A DNA stretch of 64,000 nucleotides from Paraburkholderia flagellata (GTDB lineage: Bacteria > Pseudomonadota > Gammaproteobacteria > Burkholderiales > Burkholderiaceae): positions 1,364,001-1,428,000 of the forward strand of contig NZ_JAJEJT010000002.1 of assembly GCF_021390645.1 (NCBI RefSeq), read 5' to 3'. The notes below the pieces were generated by a model. The model did not search any database. It worked only from the letters and a program-made list of their open reading frames with translations, and had not been told where the DNA came from. Made by a program: the position numbers and the translations under genes. This document shows, piece by piece, positions 43,305 through 53,100 of this stretch. Each line of letters opens with the position of its first letter. The first letter of the stretch is position 1.

Positions 43305-43327
43305 GGCGGTTAGCCGCCTCTTTTATT
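43305..43327 (+). terminator. Probable terminator after tetR
   Basis: GGCGG, a TTAG loop, CCGCC and TCTTTTATT form a short hairpin with a T-rich tail 22 bases after the TetR stop. It separates tetR from the promoter that reads towards ohr. Confidence 0.6.
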
Positions 43328-43334
43328 AGCCCAT

Positions 43335-43364
43335 TTGTTCTATCTTCTGATAGATAGCTATAAA
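43335..43364 (+). promoter_or_regulatory. Promoter of the small ORF/ohr unit with operator (copy 2)
   Basis: TTGTTC (-35, 43335-43340) and TATAAA (-10, 43359-43364) are 18 bases apart. CTATCT-TCTGAT-AGATAG (43340-43357), a perfect 6-6-6 inverted repeat, fills the spacer. A repressor bound here would exclude RNA polymerase. Confidence 0.75.
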
Positions 43365-43374
43365 GAGGAGCATC

Positions 43375-43503
43375 ATGAACGTGTTTCGACGATCGGAAAT
43401 CTATCTGGCAATAGATAGAGCGCAAAGATTGACGACTGGAAACTCGCAAGCGTTGCTCTTCTGCTGGACCCTGGTGCACATGGCTGTCGCCTTGCATCAG
43501 TAA
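43375..43503 (+). CDS. Putative 42-residue small protein or leader peptide upstream of ohr
   Basis: No family is recognised. A strong ribosome site (AAAGAGGAG, five bases before ATG) introduces an ORF reading MNVFRRSEIYLAIDRAQRLT and ending ...VHMAVALHQ. Its middle is mildly hydrophobic (ALLFCWTLVHMAVAL). The third copy of the TetR operator lies inside it at 43401-43418. It stops 59 bases before ohr, which has its own ribosome site. It may encode a small regulatory peptide, or be only a transcribed leader. The ribosome site is the best argument for translation. Confidence 0.5.
   Translation: MNVFRRSEIYLAIDRAQRLTTGNSQALLFCWTLVHMAVALHQ
43401..43418. promoter_or_regulatory. Operator copy 3 inside the small ORF
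   Basis: CTATCT-GGCAAT-AGATAG is again a perfect 6-6-6 inverted repeat. It lies 61 bases downstream of copy 2 (start to start), close to six helical turns, so a looped or cooperative repressor complex is possible. Confidence 0.7.
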
Positions 43504-43562
43504 ATTGAACGCTGTACTCCGCCGTACCTTTAACGAACCGTCTTTGCTCAAAGGAGCCTGTC

Positions 43563-43988
43563 ATGTCGATCGAAAAAGTCCTCTACCGTGCCGAAGCCAA
43601 CGTCACCGGTGGCCGTGATGGCCGCGCCGTGATCCCCGCCAGTAACCTGGACCTCAAACTCACCACACCGCGCGAACTCGGCGGCGCGGGCGGCGACGGC
43701 ACGAACCCGGAACAGCTCTTCGCCGCGGGCTATAGCGCGTGCTTCATCGGCGCGATGAAGTTCGTCTCGGCGCGCGACAAGATCGCCCTGCCCGCCGATC
43801 TGTCGATCACCGGCAATGTCGGCATCGGCCAGATTCCGAATGGCTTCGGCATTGAAGTCGAATTGAAGATCTCGCTGCCCGGCATGGACCGCGCGGCGGC
43901 CCAGGCGCTCGTCGACAAGGCACATATCGTGTGCCCGTATTCGAACGCGACGCGCGGCAACATCGACGTGACGCTCACGATCGTTTAA
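43563..43988 (+). CDS. ohr: Organic hydroperoxide resistance protein Ohr
   Basis: A 141-residue OsmC/Ohr-family thiol peroxidase that reduces organic and lipid hydroperoxides with lipoylated protein as electron source. The two catalytic cysteines are Cys60 in [11 protein letters not shown] and Cys124 in [13 protein letters not shown]. The Glu50 partner is in [16 protein letters not shown] lies eight bases before the ATG. It ends in a strong terminator. Its regulator appears to be the upstream TetR protein, since no OhrR gene lies nearby. Confidence 0.95.
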   Translation: MSIEKVLYRAEANVTGGRDGRAVIPASNLDLKLTTPRELGGAGGDGTNPEQLFAAGYSACFIGAMKFVSARDKIALPADLSITGNVGIGQIPNGFGIEVELKISLPGMDRAAAQALVDKAHIVCPYSNATRGNIDVTLTIV

Positions 43989-44022
43989 GCGTCACGCTCC
44001 ACGCGAGCGACACGCAGCACGA

Positions 44023-44057
44023 GTCGAGGGCCGCCATAAGCGGCCCTCGACTTTTTT
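44023..44057 (+). terminator. Rho-independent terminator after ohr
   Basis: GTCGAGGGCCGC (44023-44034) and GCGGCCCTCGAC (44040-44051) are a perfect 12-bp stem with loop CATAA, followed by TTTTTT. It ends the ohr transcript just before the convergent recD end. Confidence 0.95.
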
Positions 44058-44066
44058 GCTAACTGC

Positions 44067-46286
44067 TCACGCGGCCTGCGCGTCGCGCGCGAGACCTGCC
44101 ATGAGGCCGCTTGCGCGCTGCACCTTGGCGAGCACCGCGCGATCGAGCACGGAGCGGCCCTCGGGCAGTGCGAGCGTGAGGAACGAACGCGCACGCGTGA
44201 TGCCGGTGTAGACGAGTTCGCGCGTGAGAATGGGGCTGTACGTATCGGGCAGCACGAGCGCGGCGTGCGTGAACTCCGAGCCCTGCGATTTGTGGACGGT
44301 AAGCGCGAACACGGTTTCCACGCCCTGCAGCCGGCTGGGCGACACCCACTTCACGCCGCCCGAGCCGTCGCCGGCCGGGAATGCCACGCGCAACACGGGC
44401 GGCTCGCCTGCCGCAACGGGCAGGTCCAGCGCGATGCCGATATCGCCGTTCATGAGCCCAAGCTCGTAGTCGTTGTGCGTGACGAGCACCGGCCGGCCCG
44501 CGTACCAGTCGCCGTGTGGGTCGACGAGCCCTTCTTCATGCAGGAGGCGCGCCACGCGCCGGTTCAGGCCTTCGACGCCCCACGGACCGCGCCGCAGCGC
44601 GCACAGCAGCTGAAACGCGCCGTGTGCCTTGAGCACGCCCGCGGCCCAGCCGGAAAGCGCCTCGGGCGTAGCGCCCGGCTCGGGCCGGGTCGTTCGCATC
44701 GTTTCCAGGTAATGCCGGTAGCCCTGGCGTTTCGCAACGCCTTGTTCGCCCACACGGCCATCGACGATCAGCGAGCGCAACGGGCCGTCATCGTCGGCGG
44801 GACAGACGAGCCGCGCGAGATCCTCGTAACCGCGTGACCAGATCTTCGCGACACCCACGGCATCGCCGGTATTGACGAGTTCGGCCAGCGCGCCGATACC
44901 GCTCTCCGATGCAAAACGATGGCTCTCACGCAGCATCGCGATGGCCTGGTCGAGCGGCAGGCCGTGCGCGTCGAGCATGGCTGCATCGATGCGCTCGCCA
45001 GTGGCCGTTTCGAGCCACGCGCGCGACGCTTGCGTGTAGTGGCCTTCGCGCGCCCGATCGCACAGTTCGCCCAGCACCGCGCCAGCTTCGACCGACGCGA
45101 GTTGATCCTTGTCGCCGAGCAGGATGAGCCGCGCCGAGGGCGGCAGCGCGTCGAGCACGGCGGCCATCATTTCAAGGTCGACCATCGAGGCCTCGTCGAT
45201 CACGAGTACGTCCACAGGCAGCGGATTCGCGGCGTCATGCCGGAAGCGCCGGCTGCCGGGTCGCGTGCCGAGCACACGATGCAGCGTGGTCACGACAGTC
45301 GGAATCGCATTGCGCAGCGCCACAGCGTCCACGTGTGCCTGCAGCGCGTCGAACGGCAGCCGCTCCACCGCGCCCGCAATCGATTCGTTCAAACGCGCCG
45401 CGGCCTTGCCGGTGGGCGCGGCGAGCCGAATGCGCAACGGCCGCGCGGCAGGCGTTCCTTGTCCGCCACGGCCCAGTGCGAGTGTTTGCAGGAGTGCCAA
45501 TAATCTCACGACCGTGGTCGTTTTGCCCGTGCCCGGGCCGCCCGTGACGATGCTGAACGCGCTGCGCGCGGCGAGCGCACAGGCGAGCTTTTGCCAGTCG
45601 GCGGCGCGCGGTGCTTGAGCGGCTCGTGTCTCGGCGGTGCGCGGCACGAACAGCGCATCGAGCGCCGCGCGCGCGATATCGAGCGGCAGCGCGGCTTCGA
45701 GTTGTGCGGCACGGGTGAACCGGCGCTCGATCCCCTCGCGCACGTCCTGCTCGTATTGCCAGTAGCGCCGCAAATAAAGCCGCGTGCCCACGAGCACGAG
45801 CGGCGCGTTGCCTTCTGCAGCGTCGGTGACCGCTGTCTCTTCGCTCACCAGATCGGGAGCCGCGAGCGCCGCGCGCCATTGCGCGAGCGTGACGCCCGCG
45901 AGCACTTCGGCAGGCGGCTGCGCCGGCACCGCGGCCAGCACCTGCGGCCCATCGGGCGGCAGGGAAAGCGCGAACGCCGGATCTTCCAGCGTGGCCTTCA
46001 GGTCGAGACAGACATGACCGCGCCCGAGCTGATGGCTCGCAAGCGCGGCCGCGAGCAGCAACAGCGGCGCACTGTGCGGCGCTTCGGTCCACAGAAAGCG
46101 CGCGAATGCGGCGTCGAGCGTACGCAGCCAACCGCGCTCCACCCAGTTGTCGAGCACGCCGAGCATTTGCAGGGCCGTTTCGTGCGCGGCGCCGGGCTCC
46201 GTCTTCGACTCGACGTCCGGCATGTCCAGATTCCCGAACAGATCGCCGGTGAGGTCGTCCTGCCCTTTCGTGCGGCGCCTCGTCAT
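44067..46286 (-). CDS. recD: Exodeoxyribonuclease V alpha subunit RecD
   Basis: A 739-residue superfamily-1B 5'-3' helicase, the fast motor of RecBCD. Walker A is GGPGTGKT at residues 249-256. Later motifs include LAAPTGKAAARL, VLVIDEASMVDLEMM, LLGDKDQLASVEAG and the C-terminal ALTVHKSQGSEF and YTGITRARSF. It is longer than the 608-residue E. coli protein, mostly in the N-terminal part. The start overlaps the recB stop by four bases. The gene ends the recC-recB-recD operon. Confidence 0.95.
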   Translation of the reverse strand: MTRRRTKGQDDLTGDLFGNLDMPDVESKTEPGAAHETALQMLGVLDNWVERGWLRTLDAAFARFLWTEAPHSAPLLLLAAALASHQLGRGHVCLDLKATLEDPAFALSLPPDGPQVLAAVPAQPPAEVLAGVTLAQWRAALAAPDLVSEETAVTDAAEGNAPLVLVGTRLYLRRYWQYEQDVREGIERRFTRAAQLEAALPLDIARAALDALFVPRTAETRAAQAPRAADWQKLACALAARSAFSIVTGGPGTGKTTTVVRLLALLQTLALGRGGQGTPAARPLRIRLAAPTGKAAARLNESIAGAVERLPFDALQAHVDAVALRNAIPTVVTTLHRVLGTRPGSRRFRHDAANPLPVDVLVIDEASMVDLEMMAAVLDALPPSARLILLGDKDQLASVEAGAVLGELCDRAREGHYTQASRAWLETATGERIDAAMLDAHGLPLDQAIAMLRESHRFASESGIGALAELVNTGDAVGVAKIWSRGYEDLARLVCPADDDGPLRSLIVDGRVGEQGVAKRQGYRHYLETMRTTRPEPGATPEALSGWAAGVLKAHGAFQLLCALRRGPWGVEGLNRRVARLLHEEGLVDPHGDWYAGRPVLVTHNDYELGLMNGDIGIALDLPVAAGEPPVLRVAFPAGDGSGGVKWVSPSRLQGVETVFALTVHKSQGSEFTHAALVLPDTYSPILTRELVYTGITRARSFLTLALPEGRSVLDRAVLAKVQRASGLMAGLARDAQAA

Positions 46287-49200
46287 GCCACATCCTCCAG
46301 CGTGTCCAGCGTGTTGCGACGCGCGAAGAGCGCATCGAGTCGTTCGATCAGCTCACGCGGCGGCCGCTCGCAATGCAGCCCCTGCCCCGGTGCGCGTCCG
46401 CCGCGCAGAAACAGGTACACGGCCCCGCCCACGTGGCGGTCGTAGTCGTAATCGGGCAACCGCGCCTTGAGCAGTCGGTGCAACGCGAACATATAGAGCA
46501 CGTATTGCAGCTCGTAACGCGAATGGAGGATCTGCGCGCGCATTTTCGCGGGCGTGTATGAGGCATCGTCTGGACCGAGCCAGTTCGACTTGTAGTCGGC
46601 TACGTAGTAGCGGCCTTCGTGTTCGAACACAAGATCCATGAAGCCCTTGAGCATGCCGTTGAGCGTGGCGGCGTCGAGCGCGGGGCGCGCCTCGCCACCC
46701 AGCGTGAATTCGGTGACGAGCGCATCGATTGCAAGCGTATCGACGGCATGGGCCGTGACCCAGAACTCCAGTTCGGCCATATACGCACCGGGTTCGAACT
46801 CCGCGAACGCCACGGGCTCCACACTTTCGCCTTCGATATCCGGCAGGCGCAGCGGCGTGCGCACGAGTTCGAGCATCCACGCCGTGAGCGTGTCGATCCA
46901 GTGCGACCAGCCGCGCATGCTGCAACGGCGCGCAACCATGTCGCGCACGCGCGCTTCGTCTTGCGCGATTTCGGCGAAGCCTTCGTTGGCCGCCCATTCC
47001 ATCAGTTCGTGCAGAAAGGTGCCCGCGTCCGCGCCGCGCTCGAAGCCGTGCATCGGCGCATGCGCGGGTGCGACGGGCGCTTGCCCGGCGCTTGCGAACG
47101 CTTCGTCGTCCTCGGGCGGCATGCTCGCGTCGAGCAGTTCGAGGAACACGTCCTCACTGCGCGTGTCGGGCGCGCCGCGCGCATCGTCCGCTTCGACGGG
47201 AACGCCCGAACCGATCGACGTTTCGAGCGTCTTCAGGCTCGAATAGCTCGCGATCCACCAGCGTTCGCGCTCGCGATGGGCAAGCGTGCGCGCCTCACCA
47301 CGCACGGCGCCGGTGTCGCGCAGCGCGAGCACGTCGCGACGCGCTTCGGGCGCGAGCGACACGGCGATGTCCGTGCAGGGTCCGCGCAACGCGTCGAGAA
47401 ATACTTCGGTTTCCTCAGCAGGGACGGCCGCGCCGCCACCCAGAAGATAACCGAATGCACTCGCCTCGACGCCCGGCACCGGTCCATAGCCGACCCACGT
47501 CGCGTAACGCGCGCGCGTCAGCGCCACGTAGAGCTTGCGCAGATCTTCGCCAAGGCGTTCGCGATCGGCCTGACGCAGCACGCGCGCGTCGGCCTCGAGC
47601 GTGACGCGCAATTCGCCTTCTTCGTCGTGCCATTTGAAGGGCACGTCGTCGGGCTTCACGGCGCGGTGCGCGCACGCGAACGGCAAAAACACGAGCGGAT
47701 ACTCGAGGCCCTTCGACTTGTGAATCGTGACCACCTGCACGAGCCCCGCGTCGCTTTCCAGACGCAACTGGCGCGCGTCGCCCCCGCCGCCCGCGCTTTC
47801 ATCTTCGCGCTGCTCGTCGAGGTAGCGGATCAACGCGTGCTCGCCGTCAAGTTGCGTGCTCGCCTGCTGCAGCAGTTCGGCGAGATGCAGCAGGTTCGTG
47901 AGCGCGCGCTCGCCGTTCAGCCCCGCGCCAGCCGCCTCGCCAAGCAAGCGCTGCGGCACATGAAAATCGTTGAAAAGGCGGCGCAGCATCGGCAGAACAC
48001 CCTTCCTGCGCCAGCATTCGCGGTACTCGCGGAACTGCAGCACGCGCGACTCCCACGCGATCTCGTCGTGCCCGAGCCGGTCGAGTTCGGCCCATTCGAG
48101 CCCGAGCGTGGGCGTAGCGAGCGCCGTGCGCACGAGGCGGCCGTCGTCGGGGTCGGCGCAGGCCGCCAGCCAGTAGCGCAGTTCTTCGGCCTGCGGCGTC
48201 TGGTAGACCGAATCGCGATCCGAGAGATAGACGCTGCGCACGCCGCGCGCAGCCAGCGCTTCGCGTATCGCCTGCGCCTCGCTGCGGTTGTTGACGAGCA
48301 CGGCCATGTCGGCGGGCTGCAACGGCCGCATGCCGTGCTCGCCCGAGAAACCTGCTGCAAGCTCCTGGCCGAGATTGAGCAGGCGCACCATTTCGGTCGC
48401 GCAGCTCCCCGCCATCCCAGCGAGATACGCGCCCTTGCTGAGCGGCTTGCCATCTGCGGCAGGCGGCATCCAGAAGACGTTGAGCGCGGGCAGCGCCGCG
48501 CCGGCGGCAACCAGCTTCTCGGGCCGTCCATGTGCATCGGCAGCGACGAACGGCAACGCGTTCTCGCGTCCATCAGGGCTGCGAAACAAAAACGCACCGC
48601 TGCCCTCGGGCCGGGTTTCAGCCGCCTCGAAACAGCGGTTCACTGCCTCGACCATCGCGCGCGTGGAGCGGAAATTCTTCTTGAGCGTATAGAGCCGCCC
48701 TTCGCAAGCACGGCGCGCGCGCAGGTAGGTGTAGATGTCCGCGCCGCGAAACGCATAGATCGCCTGCTTCGGGTCGCCGATCAGGACGATTGCCGTCCCG
48801 GTGTCGTGCTCGGCGATACGGTAGACCGCATCGAAAATCTGGTACTGAACCGGGTCCGTGTCCTGAAACTCATCGATCAGCGCGACCGGGTACTGCTTGC
48901 GGATGATTTCCGCCAGACGCGCGCCGTTATCGCGCTGCAGTGCCGCACGCAGCCGCGTGAGCAGATCGTCGAAGCCCATTTGCGAGCGGCGCGCTTCTTC
49001 TTCCTCGAAGCGGCGCGCCACCCAGCGCGCCGCGTGGCACAGCAAGTCCTGCTTCGCTTCGGGCGACGCAGCCAGCGATTCGCGCAACGTTTCCATCGCC
49101 ACAAAGGCGGCATGTTCCGGCGGTTCTCCCTTCACCCAGATTTCGGCGAGGCCGGCGGGCGTGAGGCGCGTCCACACGGCCGCCTTGTCTTCGAAGCCCG

Positions 49201-50128
49201 GATGCGCGGATTCGGGATCGTTGGCCCAGTTACGCAGCTTGCCGATCCACATTTCGCTGTGCTTCACATTCAGCTTTCTGGCGTCGAACTGTTTAGCCGC
49301 GCGCGCCGCGTTCAGCAGCGCCTCGACCTCGTCGATCCAGACGCGCCAGGGCGTCTTCAGCGTTTCGAGTTCGTCGCGTGCGCGCTTGCGGGCGTCTGCG
49401 AGCGCAGCGTCCGGGTCGCATGTATCCGGCAAAAGATCAGCGTGGGCGAGCAGCCCGCGTATCGCGTCGTGCAATTCGTCCGGACTCGCGAACCACGCTC
49501 TCACTTCGGCGGCGCTTCTCGCGTCGAGGGGCGCCATGAAGGTACGCCAGTAGTCGCGCACGACTTCGGCGCGCAATTCCGTCTGGTCGGTTTCGAGCGT
49601 CTGCGAAAAGAGGCTGTCGCTGTCGAACGCGTGCTCGCTCAGCATGCGGTTGCACCAGCCGTGGATCGTCGAGACGGCCGCCTCGTCCATCCATTCGGCC
49701 GCGAGTTGCAGGCGTCGCGCGCAGGCAGGCCACTGCTCCGGCGAGTAGTCCTCGCGCAAGTCGTGCAACAGGTCGACGCCGGGCTCGCGCTCGGGCACGT
49801 CTTCCGGCTCGACGCGAAAGCATTCGGCCGCTTCGATGAGGCGCGCGCGTATGCGCTCGCGCAGTTCCTTCGTTGCCGCGTCGGTAAACGTCACGACGAG
49901 AATCTCGGGCGGCGTGAGTGCGCGGCCTGCCGTGCGCGCCTCGTCATCGACATCCGCCTCGCCGCTTGCCGCATTGAGCGCGCCGTGACCCAGTACGAGG
50001 CGCACGTACAGCATGGCGATCGTGAAGGTCTTGCCCGTGCCCGCGCTCGCCTCGATCAGGCGGCTGCCATACAGCGGGAAGCGCAGCGGCTCCAGCACGT
50101 GTGCGTCCATGGTCCCGAGCGGATTCAT
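46283..50128 (-). CDS. recB: Exodeoxyribonuclease V beta subunit RecB
   Basis: A 1281-residue UvrD-like 3'-5' helicase with a C-terminal nuclease. Walker A lies in ASAGTGKT (27-34), Walker B in LIDEFQDTDPVQYQIF, and VVTIHKSKGLEYPLVFLP is a later helicase motif. The nuclease shows FMDLVFEHEGRYYVADYKSN, with the D and DYK residues that bind Mg2+. RecB unwinds and cuts broken DNA ends until it meets Chi, then loads RecA. The start overlaps the recC stop by four bases; the protein begins MNPLGTMDAHVLEPLRFPLY. Confidence 0.96.
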   Translation of the reverse strand: MNPLGTMDAHVLEPLRFPLYGSRLIEASAGTGKTFTIAMLYVRLVLGHGALNAASGEADVDDEARTAGRALTPPEILVVTFTDAATKELRERIRARLIEAAECFRVEPEDVPEREPGVDLLHDLREDYSPEQWPACARRLQLAAEWMDEAAVSTIHGWCNRMLSEHAFDSDSLFSQTLETDQTELRAEVVRDYWRTFMAPLDARSAAEVRAWFASPDELHDAIRGLLAHADLLPDTCDPDAALADARKRARDELETLKTPWRVWIDEVEALLNAARAAKQFDARKLNVKHSEMWIGKLRNWANDPESAHPGFEDKAAVWTRLTPAGLAEIWVKGEPPEHAAFVAMETLRESLAASPEAKQDLLCHAARWVARRFEEEEARRSQMGFDDLLTRLRAALQRDNGARLAEIIRKQYPVALIDEFQDTDPVQYQIFDAVYRIAEHDTGTAIVLIGDPKQAIYAFRGADIYTYLRARRACEGRLYTLKKNFRSTRAMVEAVNRCFEAAETRPEGSGAFLFRSPDGRENALPFVAADAHGRPEKLVAAGAALPALNVFWMPPAADGKPLSKGAYLAGMAGSCATEMVRLLNLGQELAAGFSGEHGMRPLQPADMAVLVNNRSEAQAIREALAARGVRSVYLSDRDSVYQTPQAEELRYWLAACADPDDGRLVRTALATPTLGLEWAELDRLGHDEIAWESRVLQFREYRECWRRKGVLPMLRRLFNDFHVPQRLLGEAAGAGLNGERALTNLLHLAELLQQASTQLDGEHALIRYLDEQREDESAGGGGDARQLRLESDAGLVQVVTIHKSKGLEYPLVFLPFACAHRAVKPDDVPFKWHDEEGELRVTLEADARVLRQADRERLGEDLRKLYVALTRARYATWVGYGPVPGVEASAFGYLLGGGAAVPAEETEVFLDALRGPCTDIAVSLAPEARRDVLALRDTGAVRGEARTLAHRERERWWIASYSSLKTLETSIGSGVPVEADDARGAPDTRSEDVFLELLDASMPPEDDEAFASAGQAPVAPAHAPMHGFERGADAGTFLHELMEWAANEGFAEIAQDEARVRDMVARRCSMRGWSHWIDTLTAWMLELVRTPLRLPDIEGESVEPVAFAEFEPGAYMAELEFWVTAHAVDTLAIDALVTEFTLGGEARPALDAATLNGMLKGFMDLVFEHEGRYYVADYKSNWLGPDDASYTPAKMRAQILHSRYELQYVLYMFALHRLLKARLPDYDYDRHVGGAVYLFLRGGRAPGQGLHCERPPRELIERLDALFARRNTLDTLEDVA

Positions 50129-53100
50129 GGCGTTTCTCCTGCCTCGCTCGAGGCTCGCTTCGCACGCGACGACGCGTGTGGCGCGCGGCTTACCGGCAGC
50201 AGCAGCGTCGTGGCGAGCTTGATGAAATCGTCGTGGGCGACAAGCGCCTCGAAATCGGGGAAGGCCCGGCGCAAATACGCATTCGTCTCGCGCTCACCGG
50301 GCGTGCGCCCATGGCCCTCGTAAGCCGCGCGCGCCGCTTCCCAGGCTTCGGCCGGCACCGTGGCGCGCGCGCCGTCGAAGGTGTCCGGCAACTTGCGCAG
50401 CCACGCAAATGCGGTCTTCACCGCGAGCGGCAAAGGGCGACGCGCACCATCGTCCGATGCGGCAAGCAAGGCGAGCAGATAGTCGCGCGCAACCTGCGCC
50501 TCGAGCGGCACGAACTCCACTACGCCCACCTTGCTCACGATCACCGTGGTCACCGGCCCGGCCGCGATCTGCGCGGCGACGTGCGCGACCCAATAAGGCA
50601 CGAGACGATCGCTCCGATAGCGTTTGTCCTTCACGAGCGTGCCCGGCTCCAGAATCACGCGGCCAAGTGCGCCGTCCGGGGCCGCGCGCAGATCGTCGAG
50701 CCAGTCGTCGAGCGAAACGATGCGGCCTTCCAGCGTCGCATCGAGACGAATTTCGTATTGATGCTCGAGCGGATCGGGCCAGCGCGCGAGCGCCTTGCGA
50801 TATTCGGCGAAAAGCTCGGGCATGGGCGCAAGCAACTCTTCGCCGATCACCTCGCCAAAGCCACCGGTCGCGAGATCGCCGCTGCGATGCATGCGTTCGA
50901 GGCGCGCGAGCGCGGCCGGTTCGAGATCGTCTTCGCCGCGCTCCATCGCCATGACCTGCGCGCGGATCAATTCGTCTTGCAACTGCCACGCCTGCAATGC
51001 GTCCACCTCGAAGGGCTCGTGATTTTCGCTCGCCGAATCCGCGCTTTCGAAAGCCACGCGCAGACGCTGCCGGAAGAAGCCGCGCACCGGATCGCGCAGA
51101 AAATCGCCTAGCTCGCGAATCGAAAGCGGCTCGTCACGCTCGGGCGGGGCGAGGACTTGCGCGTCGGCTTCAGCCGTAGGCCGCACGTCAGCGGGCTTGC
51201 CCCACTCGTGCGCATACGTGTAAAGCGTCGCCTCTTCTGGGCGCGGCGGAAAATAGTCCGGGCTGAACGGCTGCAAGCGATGCTCGATGGTCAACGCTTC
51301 GAGCAGCGCGTCCCCGTTGACGGCATCGAAGCCTTCGAGCCGCCAGCCGGCCTTTAGATGATCTCGCAACTGTCCCACCAGTACCGAAGGCGGGCGCGGC
51401 GTGTTGTCGGTCACGCTGCGCCCGATCCACGAAACGTGCAGATGGTCGCGCGCCGAGAGCAACGCCTCGAGGAACAGATAACGGTCGTCTTCGCGGCGCG
51501 AGCGGTCGCCCGGACGGTAGTCGCGGCGCATGAGGTCGAAGTCGAGGGGCGTACGGCTGCGCGGATAGTCGCCGTCGTTCATGCCGAGCAGGCACACGCG
51601 CCGGAACGGAATCGCCCGCATCGGCATGAGCGTGGCGAACGTCACCGCGCCCGCGAAGAAACGTTGCGAGAGGCCGCCGCCTTCGAGCGCCGCGAGCCAG
51701 TTCTCCGCGACGATGGCGAGCGGCAAGGTCTCCGTGAGCGCGGCTTCGTCGCAGGCTTCGCGCCACGTTTCGAGCGCGCCGTCGAGGCGATCGAGCGTGT
51801 AGGCGTCTTCGTCCTGGGCCGAGAAAAACGCCGCCTTCAACGCACGCAGACGTTCGCACCACACTTGCACCGTGGCCGGTTCGCGCAGCGTGCGCCATGC
51901 GTGGTCGAGCGCATCCACGAGGCGCGTGAGCGGGCCGAGCAATGCCGCGTCGAGCCCGCCGATTTCGCTGTACGGCTCGATGCCGCGCCATGCTCCCGCG
52001 CGCTCGCCCGCGGCGTAGCCCAGCAGCATGCGCCGCAATCCGAACGCCCAGCTATTGGGCGCGCTCAGTTCGTCGGCCTGAGGGAGCCCGAGGCTCGCGC
52101 GCTGGCTCGCGTGCAGACCCCAGCGAATATTCGCGCCATCGATCCAGTTGCGCAACGTGGGCACGTCTTCGACATCGATGCCAAAACGCGCGCGTACGGC
52201 CGGCACTTCGAGCAGGTCGAGCACGTCGCTCACCGTGACCCGCGAGTACGGCAGCGAAAGCAGCATTTCCAGCGCGCCGATGAGCGGGTCGAACGCGCGC
52301 TGCGCACGGTCGGCCACGCTGAACGGGATACTGCGCGGGTCGTTGCCGTCAAGCAGGCCGAACACGGCCTGGATGTGCGGCGCGTAGACTTCGATGTCGG
52401 GCACCATCACGATCACGTCGCGCGGGCGCAACGTGGGGTCCGCCGCAAACGCGGCAAGCAGGCGATCGTGCAGAATCTCCACTTCGCGCTGCGCGCTGTG
52501 CGCAACGTGAAAGCGAATTGATTCGTCGTCCTGTACGTTGACGGGCTCCCAGTGCTCGCGCGTCTCGCCAAGCGGCCGCAGGTCGCGGATGTCGTCCTGC
52601 AACTGCGAGAGCAGCGTGAGCGCGTCTTCGCCGTCGAACAGATCGATACGCTGGCCAATGCGCGTGAAGTGCGGCGTGTACGTCTCGCGCGCTTCGTCGC
52701 TATCGTATTCGTCGAGCAGGCCGATGAAATCGCGCCCCTGCTTGCCCCAGGCCGCGAGCAGCGGCTGCGAATGCAGATGCAGCTGCGCCTCGTCGAGTTG
52801 GTCCGGCGCGCCCGCGCGGCGGCGCTGGCGCGCGTGGCGCGCGCGCAGCAGATCCTGGTCGGCGACGATATCGGCCCAGTAGTGCATGCAAGGGTTGTGC
52901 ACGCACATCAGCACCTGGCTCCAGCGCGCGAGCGCCGCGAGCACTTCGACAGATTGGCGCGCGAGGCTCGAAATGCCAAATACGACGAGGCGGCGCGGCA
53001 GCCCTTTCGGCCGCGCGTCGCCCTCCTGCCACGACTGCGCGCGGGCCATGAAAGCCTCGTGCACAGCGGCGCGCCCCGTGTCACGCAAGCCGATGCCGTC

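Noticed and set aside
46619..50323. 1234-codon open frame on the plus strand opposite recB
   Set aside because: recB is a clear gene on the minus strand with intact helicase and nuclease motifs; the antisense frame has no domain and an unnatural composition.
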